64,000 nucleotides of DNA from Aralia elata (GCA_034770075.1 CM068380.1:24792638-24856637); one strand, 5' to 3'; shown: positions 1-11,954, counted from the first letter of the stretch. The notes: generated from the letters alone by a model not told the origin. Numbers and translations are program-made.

Positions 1-2
1 AG

Positions 3-181
3 TTTGAGAAAGATTTATCCTATAAAGAGATACCTGTACAGCTAGTGGACAGGAAAGAGCAGGTTCTCAGAAATAAAGTGATACCTTCTGTAAAGGTAAT
101 CTGGAGGAACCACAGTGCTGAAGAAGCTACGTGGGAACTTGAAGAGAAAATGATGCAGAGTTATCCTCAATTGTTTGTTTA
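3..181 (+). pseudogene. Element A: C-terminal end of gypsy polyprotein (partial)
   Basis: The last 59 codons of a Ty3/gypsy integrase, running in from outside the window and ending at a TAA. The peptide contains VKVIWRNHSAEEATWELE, the kind of tail that follows integrase in Tekay/Del-type chromoviruses and is regarded as a chromodomain (binding of modified histones, targeting of integration). It is about nine-tenths identical by eye to the same part of element B (23684-23863), so A and B belong to one family. The visible part has no stop or frameshift. Whether the rest of A is intact cannot be seen. Confidence 0.85.
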
Positions 182-217
182 ATCTTTGTATCGCGATTCT
201 GGGGATAGAATCTTTGT

Positions 218-292
218 AAGGAGGGGAGAATGTAACGTACGAATTAATTGCGTTGTGATTCTGGGGACATAATCCTTTTAAGGAGGGAAGGT
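218..292 (+). promoter_or_regulatory. Element A: duplicated polypurine tract
   Basis: The functional polypurine tract (plus-strand primer) is AAGGAGGGAAGG at 280-291, directly before the LTR start TGTAACG. A second copy, AAGGAGGGGAGAA followed by TGTAACG, lies at 218-237. The two copies are about 62 bp apart and each is preceded by GATTCTGGGGA-like sequence, so the whole junction looks tandemly duplicated. The same arrangement is present in B and C. Confidence 0.75.
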
Positions 293-3034
293 TGTAACGA
301 ATGCAATTTTTGTGATAAATAAAAATATTTATTGAATTATATAAATATTTTTAATAATTTATTTATGGAGTAAAATAAATAATTCATAAAGTTATGGTGA
401 AAGCATTTATGTTAAATGTTATTTAAATGTGATTTGATGTGATTATTCTAATTTAATTTAATAATTAAATTAGATGATTACATGATTTATTTGAATAAAG
501 GATCTATTTGAATAGGATAATTTATTTGGTGTTACTGTTATTGGTTAAATAGAATTATTAATTAAAGTTTAATTGAATTTATCTAATAATAAGTTTAATT
601 AAATTAAAAGTGTGACAATTAAAACTATATTATATAATGAGTTATTAAAATAAATGGAGAAAGGGTTTTATTTAGATAAACCAAACAAGGCCTTGTGACC
701 CTTGGTTGGTAAAAATGGGTTATTTTGTTTTGGTTCAACCAAACACGCCCTTGTAGCCTTTGAAATTCCATTATTTTTATTTGGGTTTGTCAAACAAGGC
801 CTAACCCTTTGTTTTCTTTAACTGATTAGTTGAAAGCTGAGTACGTTAAAGTAAGAAAGGTTATCAGTGGTTATCTAAGCCTAAGAGAAGAAAAAAAATA
901 TACAGAGAGAATTAGAAGAGAGATTTTGAGAAGGAGAATTTGAAAATTGGAAGTAGGAATTCAAGCAAGGAGAATTAACCAAGTTTTCCAAGCAATAGAA
1001 GGTATAATTCTTCTTTACTGTATTTCTTTTAATTTACTTTACTGTATATGAAGTTAGTTGTTCAAAACATGAATTACTTGGTTATAGTTGCTAGTAAGCA
1101 TGTATTAGAGATTATGTGATGATTATAAACCAATTTGTAGGTATTAATCCATGAAATCATGCTTTAGAGTAGAGTTTTTGATTTTACAGAGCTTTATTTT
1201 CATATATGGCTTATGTGTATGAAATTGATGTTTAATTTGGTTATTAACCGGTAAATTGACATTTGATTATGATTATATAATGAAAAACGAAAAGAATGCA
1301 AGTAGAATGGTTTAAAATGGTTGAAAGATGAATTCACAGTGTTTGATTTCATTAAAATGACTAAAACATGAGTATTTTGTTTAAACAGTGAATTTTTGGG
1401 TTCTAATTAGTTGATTAGGTGTATTATAATGGTTAAATTGGTTAGAAACATGTTGGGTAATTGTTTTATAACATGTTTGATGTCTGGGTGTGTTTAATTT
1501 ATGTGTTGGATAGTAGAATTCGTGAAATTTTGGCCTAAGTTTTCACTGGTCGCGAACTGTAGGAGATGACTGCCGAGTCTCTCGCCCCGGCGAGAGAAAT
1601 GAACTGGAAATCTTCGCCCCGGCGAGAATATTGTTAAGGAAATCTTTGCCCCGGCGAGCTTTTTGTTCAGTAAATCCTCGCTCCGGCGAAGGAACAGTAA
1701 CTGAAATTTTAAATTTTTATTTTTCTTTGTGATTTCACTATGGTGCTATAAACAAGTTTAAAACTTATAGTAGGGTATAAAGTGACTAATAAGATACCAC
1801 GATGGTTGTTAAACAAGTACTTGATGATTATCAAATGACAATCGAGATGCTATAATGAAATAGGATAAGATCGAATCTTAAAGTGTATATTGTTCTGTAA
1901 CTAATTATTGTTACCATTTTATAATCAAAATGTATAGGTCGATTAAGGAACGTGAATTATTTAAATCTGTAATCTACGCACGAGGCAAGTTTTCCTTCCT
2001 TAAACTTATTATTTCATTTAAAGCAAGTTTACTTTCATTGAGCAAGCTTATTAACCGTAGCTTATTATTATTCAAGCAAGGTTGTTATCATGTCAAGTGT
2101 TTATGTTTACTCCAGTCATTTATTGTTCGATCATTGATCGTTATTCAAACTTTGAATAGAATTTCTATTATACAAACTTTATTGATGAATCAAATGCTTT
2201 AGTGACTAGCAAACCCTAATTGATTCAGCTAGTCCTTAGTTGATGAGTGTTCTAAAGACTTAGAATATTTTTTTTTAAAACTGTTCCGAACCAAGTTCCT
2301 TTTGGTACGGATTCAGATGCTAAACTGAGATGAACAACCCTAATAAAGGGGATTAATTACGCGACAGCGTTGAAATGTTTGTGCACAATACATTGTACAA
2401 AGGGCTGATCCCCCTGAGTACGAGATGGATGGTCCATAGTCTATAAGACTGTTAAAGGTTACGGTAGAAATACTTGTTAACCTAGGACATAGTTCGAGGT
2501 CTTGTGACCCTCAGATACAATTTTAAACCTTGAATTCCATAATCAGTTCTTGAGCCAAGTATCCTATTAAGCTTTCATATCTCGATTGGTTATTGATTGA
2601 ATTCAGAACACTACAATACTTCAGTTGAAATCTATTTCATTAATTATTCAATTGTTATCGTTATTATGCTTGTGGGCAATTGTTTGCTCACTCTTGCACT
2701 AAAACATTGCAGCTAAGACAGAGAAATCGGACGAGCCGTCCACGAGTAAAGGCAAGGGCAAGATGTCGAAGTAGCAGGAGACCTGTTATACATTTGATGT
2801 TTATTTGTATCAAGACTTATTTAATTTTATGTTTCAATTCTGCATTTATGTAATAAAGGTTAGATAACCTGGGATTTGTTTATTTAAGAGATTTGAGATG
2901 TAACCCCTTTTTGTGGAAAGATGTTTCATTCAGTTTAATTATATTACCTTTATCATGGGTAGTTAGTCTTGAATGTATGGTATAGTGAACACCAAATCTG
3001 TGGAGTTGAAGTACCCAGATTTGGGGGTGTCACA
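293..3034 (+). repeat. Element A: 3' LTR (2.74 kb)
   Basis: Starts TGTAACGAATGC and ends GGGGGTGTCACA, the same termini as the LTRs of element B. It follows a polypurine tract and is followed by CTTAC (3035-3039), the expected right copy of a 5-bp target duplication whose left copy lies outside the window. Visible parts: AT-rich U3 with a 12-bp-arm inverted repeat (321-332 / 341-352), a purine-rich leader near 880-1000, a splice-donor-like AAG/GTATAA at 999-1007, and a cluster of four CGCCCCGGCG palindromes at 1578-1695. ORFs inside it have no recognisable product. Confidence 0.9.
1578..1695 (+). repeat. GC palindrome cluster in LTR A
   Basis: Four copies of a CGCC-CC-GGCG core. The first is a perfect 20-nt palindrome at 1578-1597 (arms TCTCTCGCC / GGCGAGAGA, centre CC). 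The others are weaker, around 1612-1627, 1648-1662 and 1677-1692. The cluster stands out sharply from the AT-rich LTR and occupies the same place, about 1.3 kb into the LTR, as the clusters in B and C. Confidence 0.85.
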
Positions 3035-3466
3035 CTTACTGTCCTTAACCACTGGACCTGTAGTATAATGTCTTCCTTGCACATGCCACTAGAACTCTGA
3101 ACACACTTGTTCACTCTGCACCTTAAAACCATCCGCAACTGAGACTGTCACTGGTGGAGTATTTGTTAGCTTAACCCTCAGTTTCTTAGCAGCGCGAGGA
3201 TCCAGGAAATTCCCAGCGCTTCCACTGTCAATCAATATGCTTACTGATCTGCCCCTCACTGATCCTTGTACTCTGATGGTATTGTTAGCATTATGTCCAG
3301 ATAAAGCATGCAAGGTTATTTGTACATCATCCCTTTGATCCTCCAATAATGGCCTGTTTTGCTCTTCCTACATCCCTACTTCTGTTTCACAGATTTTCTG
3401 TTCCTCAATTTCCAAACACATTTCCTCCTCGTTAGATGGTACCATCATGAACAAATGAGGCTGTTT
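3035..3466 (-). pseudogene. Element D: end of gag and retropepsin (protease)
   Basis: Minus-strand reading gives LIDSGSAGNFLDPRAAKKL, the retropepsin active site (D-S-G) of Ty3/gypsy elements with the N-F-L that follows it in plant gypsy proteases; it would process Gag-Pol. Upstream in the same element are 40 acidic codons and an in-frame TAG before LEDQRDD. A further in-frame TAG (3089-3091) interrupts the domain; after it the frame continues as WHVQGRHYTTGPV until A's insertion site at 3035. Removing solo LTR E and one TSD copy joins this segment to the gag zinc knuckle without a frameshift. Function lost. Confidence 0.8.
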
Positions 3467-3471
3467 GCATA

Positions 3472-5020
3472 TGATAAGTAGGTTTCATACCTACTTATTG
3501 GTTACTTTTTGCTTTCATTTGTTGCTTTTCTAATAGCTCCTTAGTATGTTTTCATGCATTTTTTCCTCTCTTTCGGTATTGATTCACTATTCTCATTATT
3601 TGGCTTTTGCACGATTTTTGGTTATTTGACACGTGTTTTATTGCAATTATTGTTTGGGAGCTTAATTGAATTTTTGTTGCTTGTACAGGATACGAGAATT
3701 GAGAAATCAAGCTATAGCAGTACAACAGCAGACTGGCAGCCGGCGCGGCTGCGCCCCTTTTGCAAAGGGCGTCGGCGCAGCTGCGCCTGTCGCCAGCTAG
3801 CCAGCCATGCAGACACGTTCCAGCCAGCGAAGCAACACTTCCATAAAATCATGCAATGCCAGATTTTGAGGTTTTAGTGGAGCAAAATTTTATTAGTGGG
3901 AATCAGAATAAGTCAATAGAAGACAAATTATGCATGTAATATATTCAATTGAGAATTCAATTTTGGAGAGTTCCTCCTTCACGAAAATTAGTTAGTTTAC
4001 TGCATTATTAGCTAGAAAATAAAAACATTCCAGCTGAGCTTCAATTCTGCTTTGGAACTAAAGAATGAAGCTACATGGATGCTGAATTGAAGCTTGGGAG
4101 CAAGAAATCAACAATCAACACAACTTGGAAAATCATTAGAAATTGTAGAACAGAAACAGGGAGCTTTAATATTTTCTGTTTTTGATTAATTTTCCTATTC
4201 TGTAATTATGATGATGAACCAATTGTGTAGGTTGAATTCTATCATTGTTATCATTAACTAAATTTCATTCTTGGGATTATAACGAATCTTTTGCATTACT
4301 AAAAATTGATATGTTTCCTTATTATTGCTAGTTGGCTATGAAATGAATGTCTAACATAATCCATACTTATTGTTAATTGCTTGATCACCAATTACTGTGA
4401 TAATTTATATGGAATTGAGAAAGGAAATATAAATTGAGATCTAATTATGCTAGCATATGTTCATAATTTTTACCTTCCTCGTGAAGTTATATTTCGTGCT
4501 TAGGATAGAGATATACCGAAGCACCATATGTGGCCAATTGAGAACTTGTTCTTAAACCCTCTTGATTGTAATTCACATAGAGATATAGTGCGTTAGTCAT
4601 CTAGGGTGTTCACATTCATTCTATCAATTGTGGATTTAGTGTGATATGAATATGGTGCATCGAGAGATGGTCATATTTTACATTCGTGTTCTTGACCAAC
4701 ATTCTATTATAATCAATTAGCAACGATAGGAAGCATGGATATTTAAGTTTGCAATAAGTGAAATTATAATCCCAAGCCCATTAAAACTGTATTTGCACAA
4801 TCTTAAATTGTTCTATTTGTTTCTTTAATAATTATTAGATAATTCTATCCTTGAAATCAATCGTTTAAAGAGACCGAAATAATTATAAAATCGGTGTTTG
4901 TAGTCGTAAATGCAATTCTATTCCTCGTGGGATCGATACTTTACTTACTTTATATTACTTGTGGATCGCGTGCACTTGCGTGTATGAGTCGTATTTGTTA
5001 TACATACAAATATCCCAACA
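3472..5020 (+). mobile_element. Solo LTR E (1.55 kb) with 5-bp TSD
   Basis: Begins TGATAAGTAGG and ends TATCCCAACA, flanked by GCATA at 3467-3471 and 5021-5025. Removing it with one GCATA restores an open gag frame in D, which proves the boundaries. The start holds an inverted repeat (AAGTAGGT/ACCTACTT). Near the end is a CGTGGGATCGATACTTTACT-type block that recurs in J (14465) and, reversed, at 50270. Two GC-rich 14-mers, the second a perfect palindrome, lie at 3742-3755 and 3774-3787. No internal domain, PBS or second LTR is present, so it is a solo LTR left by LTR-LTR recombination. Probably a gypsy family; lineage not recognised. Confidence 0.85.
3742..3787 (+). repeat. Paired GC palindromes in solo LTR E
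   Basis: GGCGCGGCTGCGCC (3742-3755) and the perfect palindrome GGCGCAGCTGCGCC (3774-3787). The second 14-mer recurs exactly in the leader of the unrelated copia element G (35840-35853). Confidence 0.9.
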
Positions 5021-6078
5021 GCATACATGACCTAATACATACGGCTCATCACAGGAAAAACATAGCCCCTTCCTCTTTTTCTCAAGTATTTGATCCCTAG
5101 TCAAATGCTTAACTGGTATACTTCTTCTCTGCTCATTTCTAGACCAACTAACTTTATTCTCCCCAACATTAGGACTAGAGAATTCCATTCCAGTATTGCT
5201 GACATTTTTCTGCAAACTAGAATTCATTACTACATTCCTGCTGCTAGAATTATTAATGACAGAAGATCTTAGTACAATTCTGCTCCTTTTGATCCACGCT
5301 TCCACTTTAGATTCTCCGACTCTAGCCAATCGAATAGCCTCCTTAAGAGTAGTAACCCCTAGCTTTTGGATACCTAACTGAATATCCTCCTTCAATCCAC
5401 CAACAAAGCAATCAATAAAAAATTCTTCATTCAACTTTGAATTTTTTATCAATGCCCAGCCTCTTAGTTCCTCAATCTTTGTTCGATATTCATCTACAGT
5501 TATTGTTTGTTGCAACTTCTTAAGTTCAGCTACAGGATTTATCTTAGTCTCAAGGCTAAATCTAGCTAGCAATTCATCAATTAGACCATTCCAGGTCAGG
5601 TCAACACCATTTTCAACAAAGCTAGAATACCACAACTCAGCCTCTCCTTCGAGATGCATAGTTGCTAGGTATTTTTTCTGATTTTCAGCAACATTATGAT
5701 AGGAAAACAATTTATACACTTACTAATCCAGGTCCTTGGGTTAGATCCATGCAATTTAGGGAATTTAAATCTAATAGTCCTGAATATACCTTCATTTACA
5801 TTATTCTGTGTACTTCCTCCCTCAAACGGTCCAATGATTGATCCAGAACCTTATTGATTTGGATTTGGATTTGGAGGAGTTTGTTAATTGTGAAGGTCAG
5901 GCTTTCCATTAGTCTGCTTCTGTCCCTGTGATATCAACATTGCTTTTACTCCTTTCATTAGCTGCTCAAGCTTATCATCAAATCCTTTTTTCGAAGACTC
6001 CATTGAAGACTGCAATTGAATTTGCAATTCCTGGAGGTTCGTTTCTAGATTTGTTAGTCTTTGATTGTTGGTAGCCAT
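5021..6078 (-). pseudogene. Element D: gag
   Basis: The capsid-type Gag polyprotein of D. The start is the ATG at 6078-6076 (MATNNQRLTNLETNLQELQ), 19 bases past the PBS; the longer frame upstream runs through the PBS and LTR and is not real. A coiled-coil-like N-terminus is followed by a frameshift near 5880, then the retrotransposon-gag domain (5719-5100: HLEGEAELWYSSF, then DEYRTKIEELRGWA) and a zinc knuckle CFSCDEPYVLGHVC at 5063-5021. It would package RNA and form virus-like particles. It is broken by at least one frameshift plus solo LTR E, so inactive. Confidence 0.85.
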
Positions 6079-6096
6079 AACCACTGATCGTAGCTT

Positions 6097-6108
6097 GCTC
6101 TGATACCA
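6097..6108 (-). promoter_or_regulatory. Element D: primer binding site (initiator Met tRNA)
   Basis: The minus strand reads TGGTATCAGAGC, a perfect match to the usual plant initiator-Met tRNA primer site, two bases from the LTR end at 6111. Confidence 0.9.
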
Positions 6109-6110
6109 AT

Positions 6111-6458
6111 TGTAAGGAACCGACAAGTTAACTTCAGTTTTACAACCACTTAGCTGCAGCAGAATTAGAGATTAAATGCAGAAGAGAGAGAATATCAGAG
6201 AAAAGAGGAGAGTTCAGAAGAAGGAAAGAGAATTTTAGGGAAAAGAATAATTCATTTCATGCCAATTCAGTTACAAGGATCACCTATTAATATTGCAACT
6301 TCACCCTTAAGAATGCAAGAGCAAGACGTTGCCAAAAAGACTTATTTACCCTTACCAACTTAATATTCACTAAAACTGTATATTAGCAACTAAAACAGAC
6401 TTAAGACTCAATAACAGAATTAACTACCAAGACAATGAACTTATGGTTATTCCTTACA
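6111..6458 (-). repeat. Element D: 5' LTR (348 bp)
   Basis: On the plus strand it begins TGTAAGGAA and ends TTCCTTACA, a perfect 9-bp terminal inverted repeat, next to the PBS. The 5 bp outside are TGGTC (6459-6463); the matching left copy is outside the window. Its purine/pyrimidine-rich 6180-6240 probably includes the leader. Confidence 0.85.
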
Positions 6459-6776
6459 TGGTCTTAGTTCCATCCTTGGTTAGAATTCTTTTGAAACTAT
6501 GGGTTATTCTTGTATATAACATGTTTTCTCATATATATTTCATCTTGAAAATTTGTAACTATGGTTGATTGAGGAATTAAGAAGTCTTGTAGGAGTTGTG
6601 TATTCCTCATCTTTACATCAATTTTATGGATTATAATTTTGAATTGGGATTGATGAAAATATACATGTGTTGTGATTAAGAATATTGAGTGTTTGCAAGA
6701 TTCAATAAACTATTGTAAATTTTAGTATTTGCATATACTTGGATAATTGATTTCCACTACGAATGAAGTATGTTAT
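6459..6776. other. Unclassified AT-rich flank
   Basis: About 300 bp between D and solo LTR F. No long ORF, repeat or recognisable motif; probably older sequence into which both inserted. Confidence 0.4.
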
Positions 6777-8596
6777 TGAAAGTAGTATGCACACAAGCCA
6801 ATCATATTTGATATGATGTAGCATATACTTTGTAATCTTATTCATTTATTAATAAAAGAATTGATTTTCTTAAAAGGCATTTTATATTATCGACATGGTG
6901 CTGTTATATTAAATGTGATAAACTCATAGTTTTGAGCAATGCTTTTAGAATCATGATGGTGATCATGCTAATGAGATCTAAATTCTGGATAGCTCATAAA
7001 CTAAAATTATTCCTAATCGTTGGATTACTAAAAAGGGAATTAGTGAATCCGGATAGATTAGTACATACATTGCTTGCTCTTAGGAAGAGGATGATTGATC
7101 TCATAATCATTTGTGTGGAGACACTAAAGCAAGTATGTAGGTGCTTATTGGAGAATAAGTTCACTGAACGTGGCTCGCTAAGGAATACCTAATGGAGTTT
7201 TACTCGCCTGTAAATAGGAATTCCTCTAGTGATAGTAGTACAAGTGATCCTTAGACTTGAGATTATCATAGTATCTTGTGTATGATGAGTTATACTTTGA
7301 CATGTCCCTTAAGACCTTTAAGGTATATCAAAGGGTATGATTGGGTATAATAAGTTGTGCATGGAGATAGGTGAATGATCAACAAAGAATCTACCACGTC
7401 TAGTAAAAGATGAAATGTCCTATGTGATTCGATAAATGACAACTCAGTAGTCCTTGGCCAAGGCAGAATGAAATTAGAAAGGAGTTTCTAATTTGCATTA
7501 TTTAGAGTTGTGCATTTGGGAATCGAAATACATATAATTAAATAAAATAAGACTTGACAGTAAATCCATGTCTTATATTTAATTGGGACGTTGTATGGTA
7601 GAAGGATTGAATTGTACGGTAACTATGCACTGAAAGGTTCTTTTGTGATTAATGTTGAAATTTATATTATCTGGAAAGTCGTTGATCGCTAAGGAGGCTT
7701 ACCCTTATTGTAGAATAAATATTATTTATTTAAATGAATTAAATAGTTTAATTTATTTATTTAAATATGATTAGAATTGTTCTAATTGATTTATTCACAA
7801 CCGGTTTAATATGGAGGACCTAAAGGGTCACATCGCAAAAGAAAAATATTTATTTAAGAAGTAAATGGCATAATTGTGATAATAAGTTAAGTGTATTTAA
7901 TTTAATCTATGGAGATAGAATAAATTAAATAGCTTAATATTTATTATTTAATATTTTAGAAATATTAAATATAAATTAATAAGAGGAGTCTTATTATTAT
8001 TATTACTATTACTATTATTTAATTCCTAATAGGGATTGAGAATTAATTAATAGAAGTACTCTCCCATGAATTCCTAATTGGATTAGGAACATAATTAATT
8101 AAAGGAGTTTAATTATAATAGAAACCCTAATCCTAAATAGTTTAGGGAAGAGTTATTCCTACATCTATAAATAAGAGGAGTCTTATAATAGATTAGGGTT
8201 ACACACTCTTGCATTAGATTCTGGAGAGTACTTACAATTTCTATAGACATAGAAATTAGGGTTTTGCCAATACCCAACTTCTTGAATACATATTCTTCCT
8301 TGGTGGATCACCTCTAGAGGCCAAACACTTGGGTGGCTAACGTTGATCAAAGGAAGGAATCTCATCGGTGGAATTCGAGGAGAACACGAAGGACTAGGGG
8401 TTGAACTTGTACCCGAGGAAGCTTTGATCTACGAGGGTATAATTCTTATTCTCTTTCTCTTTCGTTTATATCGTTAATTGAGCACATAGATCTATCATGG
8501 TGATGGTTTGTATAAAATTTTAAAATCCAATTTTATCGCGCTTTCGCTATATTTATGTAATTTGATTGCATGCTTTCGTTATATACAAACCTAACA
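6777..8596 (+). mobile_element. Solo LTR F (1.82 kb), copia family of element G, with TSD
   Basis: Begins TGAAAGTAGTATGC, ends CAAACCTAACA, and is flanked by GTTAT at 6772-6776 and 8597-8601. It is a full-length relative of the two LTRs of G (33886-35692 and 41038-42858). Without PBS, coding region or partner LTR it is a solo LTR. A TATA box (TATAAATA, 8166-8173) lies upstream of a short leader ending in a donor-like GAGG/GTATAATT near 8436. ORFs inside are also present in G's LTRs only because the LTR is copied. Confidence 0.92.
8166..8173 (+). promoter_or_regulatory. TATA box of LTR F
   Basis: CTATAAATAAGAGG, conserved at the same place in both LTRs of G (35248-35255 and 42400-42407). It is the likely core promoter of this LTR family. 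Confidence 0.65.
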
Positions 8597-8657
8597 GTTA
8601 TGTGCTCCAAGTGCAATTGTAAATTATGACCTAAAGCATGGTTATGAGCACACAAAA

Positions 8658-10200
8658 TGTAACACCCCGAACCCGCTACACGCCCGAAGTGCTACACGCC
8701 GCAAGTCCAAAGGCCCGCAAGGCAACAATATCAATAGCGCGCAGCCCAAATAAAATAATTCAACAATAATCTTAAATTAAACCCAATAAATAACATCTTT
8801 CAAATTCACTCAAAAATGAAATACTACCAATATCAAATCGTAAAATGGAGACGCAGCTCCCCGAAACTAAGAGTTTTATCAACAATCATTAAAGGAAATA
8901 ACATCCTAAACTAATTTCCAGCTATCCCAAAGTGCATCAGATAAATGTTCAGCTCTCAACAATAGAACCTGTAAAATTTTGTAAGGGGTGAGCGATGAAA
9001 CTCAGCAAGTAGCAATCCTCCCTATCTAGCCGAATCAAGTACAATTTGTAAAATTTTTTTTTTTCGAAATATCTTTTTGTTCAATAACACTAGTATATAT
9101 GCTTTCAAAACTAAAACAATTCAAAAATGATTTCAATGTATACAATATATCTTTTAATCCACAGCCCTAGCGACTAAGGTTACAATAGCCCGGTAACACG
9201 GCACAAAAGTTCAATAGTGTCAATGTTCACGCACCCTACTAAGGTATCTATAAAAATACACACTCCCCGAAGGGCATCTAAAAGGTGTGCACCTTAGTAG
9301 GTCATATATTAGCTCCGAAACTAAATGTAAACAATAACGGGTTCTATACATAGTTGGCCTGAAGATTTCAAAAATGTTTCACAATCTCATCGATATTCAA
9401 AACTATATTATTTCACAGTTTAAAACCATATAATCTCATTTCACTGTTCAAAAATAAATACTTGATCCGGAGTTTGAAATAAAGAACATAACATTTTAAT
9501 TTAAATGGAAGCCTTAAATAAAACATAACAATTTTAAAATGGTACATTTAGGCATTCGAGTAATTACTAAGGCATACATAAAAGTAAACTATAATTTTAA
9601 AAATACTAAATAGTTCGAAAAGCCACTTACCTAGATATTGCGAAATACGAAAATATTAGTCGAACAAATCCTAAATATAAATTAGAACATGTACAAATCA
9701 TTAGGATAAAATATCCTAATTCAAACGTATTATTAATTTAAGTCTTACATACACATATACTTAACTTGATTCAGTCTTTAATAAATTTTACACTAGAAAT
9801 TAATCACAAGAGTTTTTATTTTTTTCCCCACAATTATAAGCTTAAGTGTTGAAATATAAATTTAATAAAGAAAATAAGTTTTGTTCTTAGCTTAATAATT
9901 ACTATGCTATTTATCTATATAAATAAGCCTAGTATATAACTATAGAAGATATAAACTAATTAAAAGTACATTGTCATTACTTTAAAGAAACATGATACTA
10001 ACCACTATGGAACAAGGGAAATTAGGCACACTGCCATTACGTGGTAAGGCCTAACTACCATACAAATACTTTAAATAATTTATAGATATACATGTGCATA
10101 AGTTACTGATGTATTACCTCTCAAAATATATGTATTATATATAATATTACCGCAACATCTAACATATATATTCATAGACCATGAATAATCGGATTTGCAC
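8658..10200 (-). repeat. Truncated minus-strand gypsy-type LTR
   Basis: Starts TGTAACACCCCGAACCCGC, the reverse complement of a typical chromovirus LTR end (GGGGTGTTACA). Landmarks usual in such LTRs follow in reverse order, such as the GGTGAGCGATGAAACTCAGC block near 8988. I could not find the other terminus or a TSD (CAAAA precedes it). The right edge, set where Sirevirus-like coding sequence begins, is approximate, so this is probably an LTR fragment truncated by deletion. Confidence 0.5.
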
Positions 10201-10230
10201 TTCCCTTAGAATCTCAACTATGTTCCTCTT

Positions 10231-10923
10231 CTAATTGTCGTAGAGTTTATTCGTTATCTTCTTGTTCTCATTGAGGACTTCTCCCTCCTTGTCCTCAATA
10301 TGATTCTTCAATCTCTTCTTCAGGAGGATGTTGATGAATCGCCCGTAGTACATCTTTGGCAGAGGCTTTTCTGTGGTCTTTCTCTTCTCAACATTACTGA
10401 ACCATTTAGAGATCCAGTCTATCAAAATAGCTTTAAAGTTAATTTTCTTCTCTATTATGATAGTAGTCATTATCTTCAATTGGAGCTCGCTGACCGAGTC
10501 GTGGGCAGAGTCCTTGCAGAGTATGCACTTTCCTACGATGTCGGCAAAAAACTCGTAATTTTGGGAGAACTCCTTCTTCATCCCCTTGAGCTCTAGGTTC
10601 TTTTTGTATCCCATAAGCTCTAGCCCAGACTTTATATCCACAACATTGAAGGTAGTAATTCCTTTGGTCATCCCAAGTGATGGTTCATCTCCACAACATC
10701 GAATTGAAAGGTGCCCTCTCTGGCATTCGATGACTCTATTTGCATTAAAGCCATTTAGATAGAACTCCTCAACCCTTCTGGTGTAGATCCTCGTGCTTAT
10801 GCTCAGAGCCTTATAAAATTTTGCATTCTAAACCAATCTTAGCACTGCTCTGATCTGCGCCTCGACTCCTTCAAATTCCTCAAAGCAAAGTTGGTTTCCG
10901 GAGATGACTTGGTAGGACGACAT
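10231..10923 (-). pseudogene. Element K: ORF in the env-like position, N-terminal part
   Basis: An open minus-strand frame of 231 codons from an ATG at 10923 (MSSYQVISGNQL) to a TAG at 10231, with one in-frame TAG after LRLV (V32). It lies downstream of the copia RNase H on the same strand, where Sireviruses carry an extra env-like ORF. The protein is basic, without an evident signal peptide; YYGRFINILL near the end resembles a motif I associate with ORFs of unknown function in large plant retroelements. L, 33 kb to the right on the same strand, holds what may be the other half. No function is assigned. Confidence 0.55.
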
Positions 10924-11437
10924 CTTTCTTGTTGATGATTTGATCTAGAGAAGAACAAAAATTGTCTAAGTTTGCAGACTTTTGGAAAACTAGGGCTTAA
11001 GAGTAAGAGAGAAAATTTGAAAACTAGAGAGTTTAAATTTGATAAATAGGAAAGGTTAAATTAAAATTTTGAACTATATAAGTGTACTTCCCTCTATTTC
11101 GGCTGAGTGGGATATTGGACGTACGTTACGTCGTAACTACCATTTACAGCTGTTGGGCAGTTATTTCTTCATCTCACTCGCTTTATCTAGATTTATGGAG
11201 CACGCGCTTTAAATTTTGTCCTTCTGTTTAGCGCCTTAATAGATACCACAGAGCTAGCTTTTACAAAGCCTTTTAACTCTACGATACCTCGCACTCTATG
11301 AAGTACTCTACGACCTTCTTCACCCTATGAAACACTCTACGAACTTTCTTCATTCTACGAAGCACTCTATGAACTTTGCTTAACTTGTCTGTTCTTCGAT
11401 TTCTTCTTGTAAAGTTAATATTTTCCAAGGCATAATA
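10924..11437 (-). repeat. Element K: spacer with short CTCTACGAA/CTCTATGAA repeats
   Basis: No ORF between the pol stop and the env-like ORF. At 11275-11385 a unit of about 20-25 bp (CTCTACGAA/CTCTATGAAGCA plus TTCTTCA) is repeated about six times. Related CTACGAT-type repeats fill the LTR at 42980-43330, supporting a common origin of K and that LTR. Confidence 0.55.
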
Positions 11438-11954
11438 TTAAGAATGCAAATTTAACATTCTTAACTCACTAATTAGCTTATTAAATCTGGATTCGTCTAA
11501 AGGTTTAGTAAAAACATCCGCAAGTTGATTTTCAGTTAAGATGAAATGCAATGATATATTCCCATTTTGAACATGATCTCTAATAAAATGATATCTGATA
11601 TGTATATGCTTAGTCTTAAAATGCATGACATGATTATGAGTTATGGCAATAGCACTGGTATTATCACAGAATATGGGAATGGATTTAAACTTAAACCTAT
11701 AGTCAGCTAGCTGATTCTTCATCCACAGAATTTGAGCACAACATCTACTAGCAACAATATACTTAGCTTCTGTAATTGAAGTTGACACTGAGTTTTGATT
11801 CTTACTGAACCATGAGACTGGTCTATTCCTCAACATTTGGCATGTACCACTGGTGCTTTTCCTATCTATTTTGCATCCTGTAAAATCTGTATCTGAATAC
11901 CCTATTAGATCAAATGATGACTCCTTGGGATACCACAATCCCAAATATGGAATG
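11438..11954 (-). pseudogene. Element K: copia RNase H, C-terminal part
   Basis: End of a Ty1/copia polyprotein on the minus strand. It contains GYSDTDFTGCKIDRKSTSG (RNase H start with the metal-binding D) and later AEAKYI-like TEAKYIVA, then CDNTSAI and TKHIHIRYHFIRD, ending in the DVFTKPL tail. RNase H removes RNA from the RNA-DNA hybrid. These motifs fit the Sirevirus branch. The gene continues at 29690 on the other side of solo LTR H: the minus-strand frame ends FQIS.G before H and restarts KGIPYLGLW after it, with TSD CCCTT. Confidence 0.85.

Larger units (their letters stand above)
3035..6458 (-). mobile_element. Element D: short-LTR Ty3/gypsy element, 5' part (split by A and E)
   Basis: Reading right to left: 5' LTR (6458-6111), PBS, gag, zinc knuckle, aspartic protease. 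Element A interrupts it inside the protease and solo LTR E interrupts gag. The 348-bp LTR, the initiator-Met PBS and the unusual knuckle spacing C-x2-C-x7-H-x-C fit a Reina-like chromovirus, but RT is outside the window, so the lineage is only inferred. Several stops and frameshifts show that it is dead. Confidence 0.75.

Noticed and set aside
8658..10200. Complete solo LTR
   Set aside because: No right terminus with TSD CAAAA could be found; listed as a truncated LTR.
10300..10596. 98-codon plus ORF
   Set aside because: Antisense of the env-like ORF of K, which shares strand and position with the rest of K.
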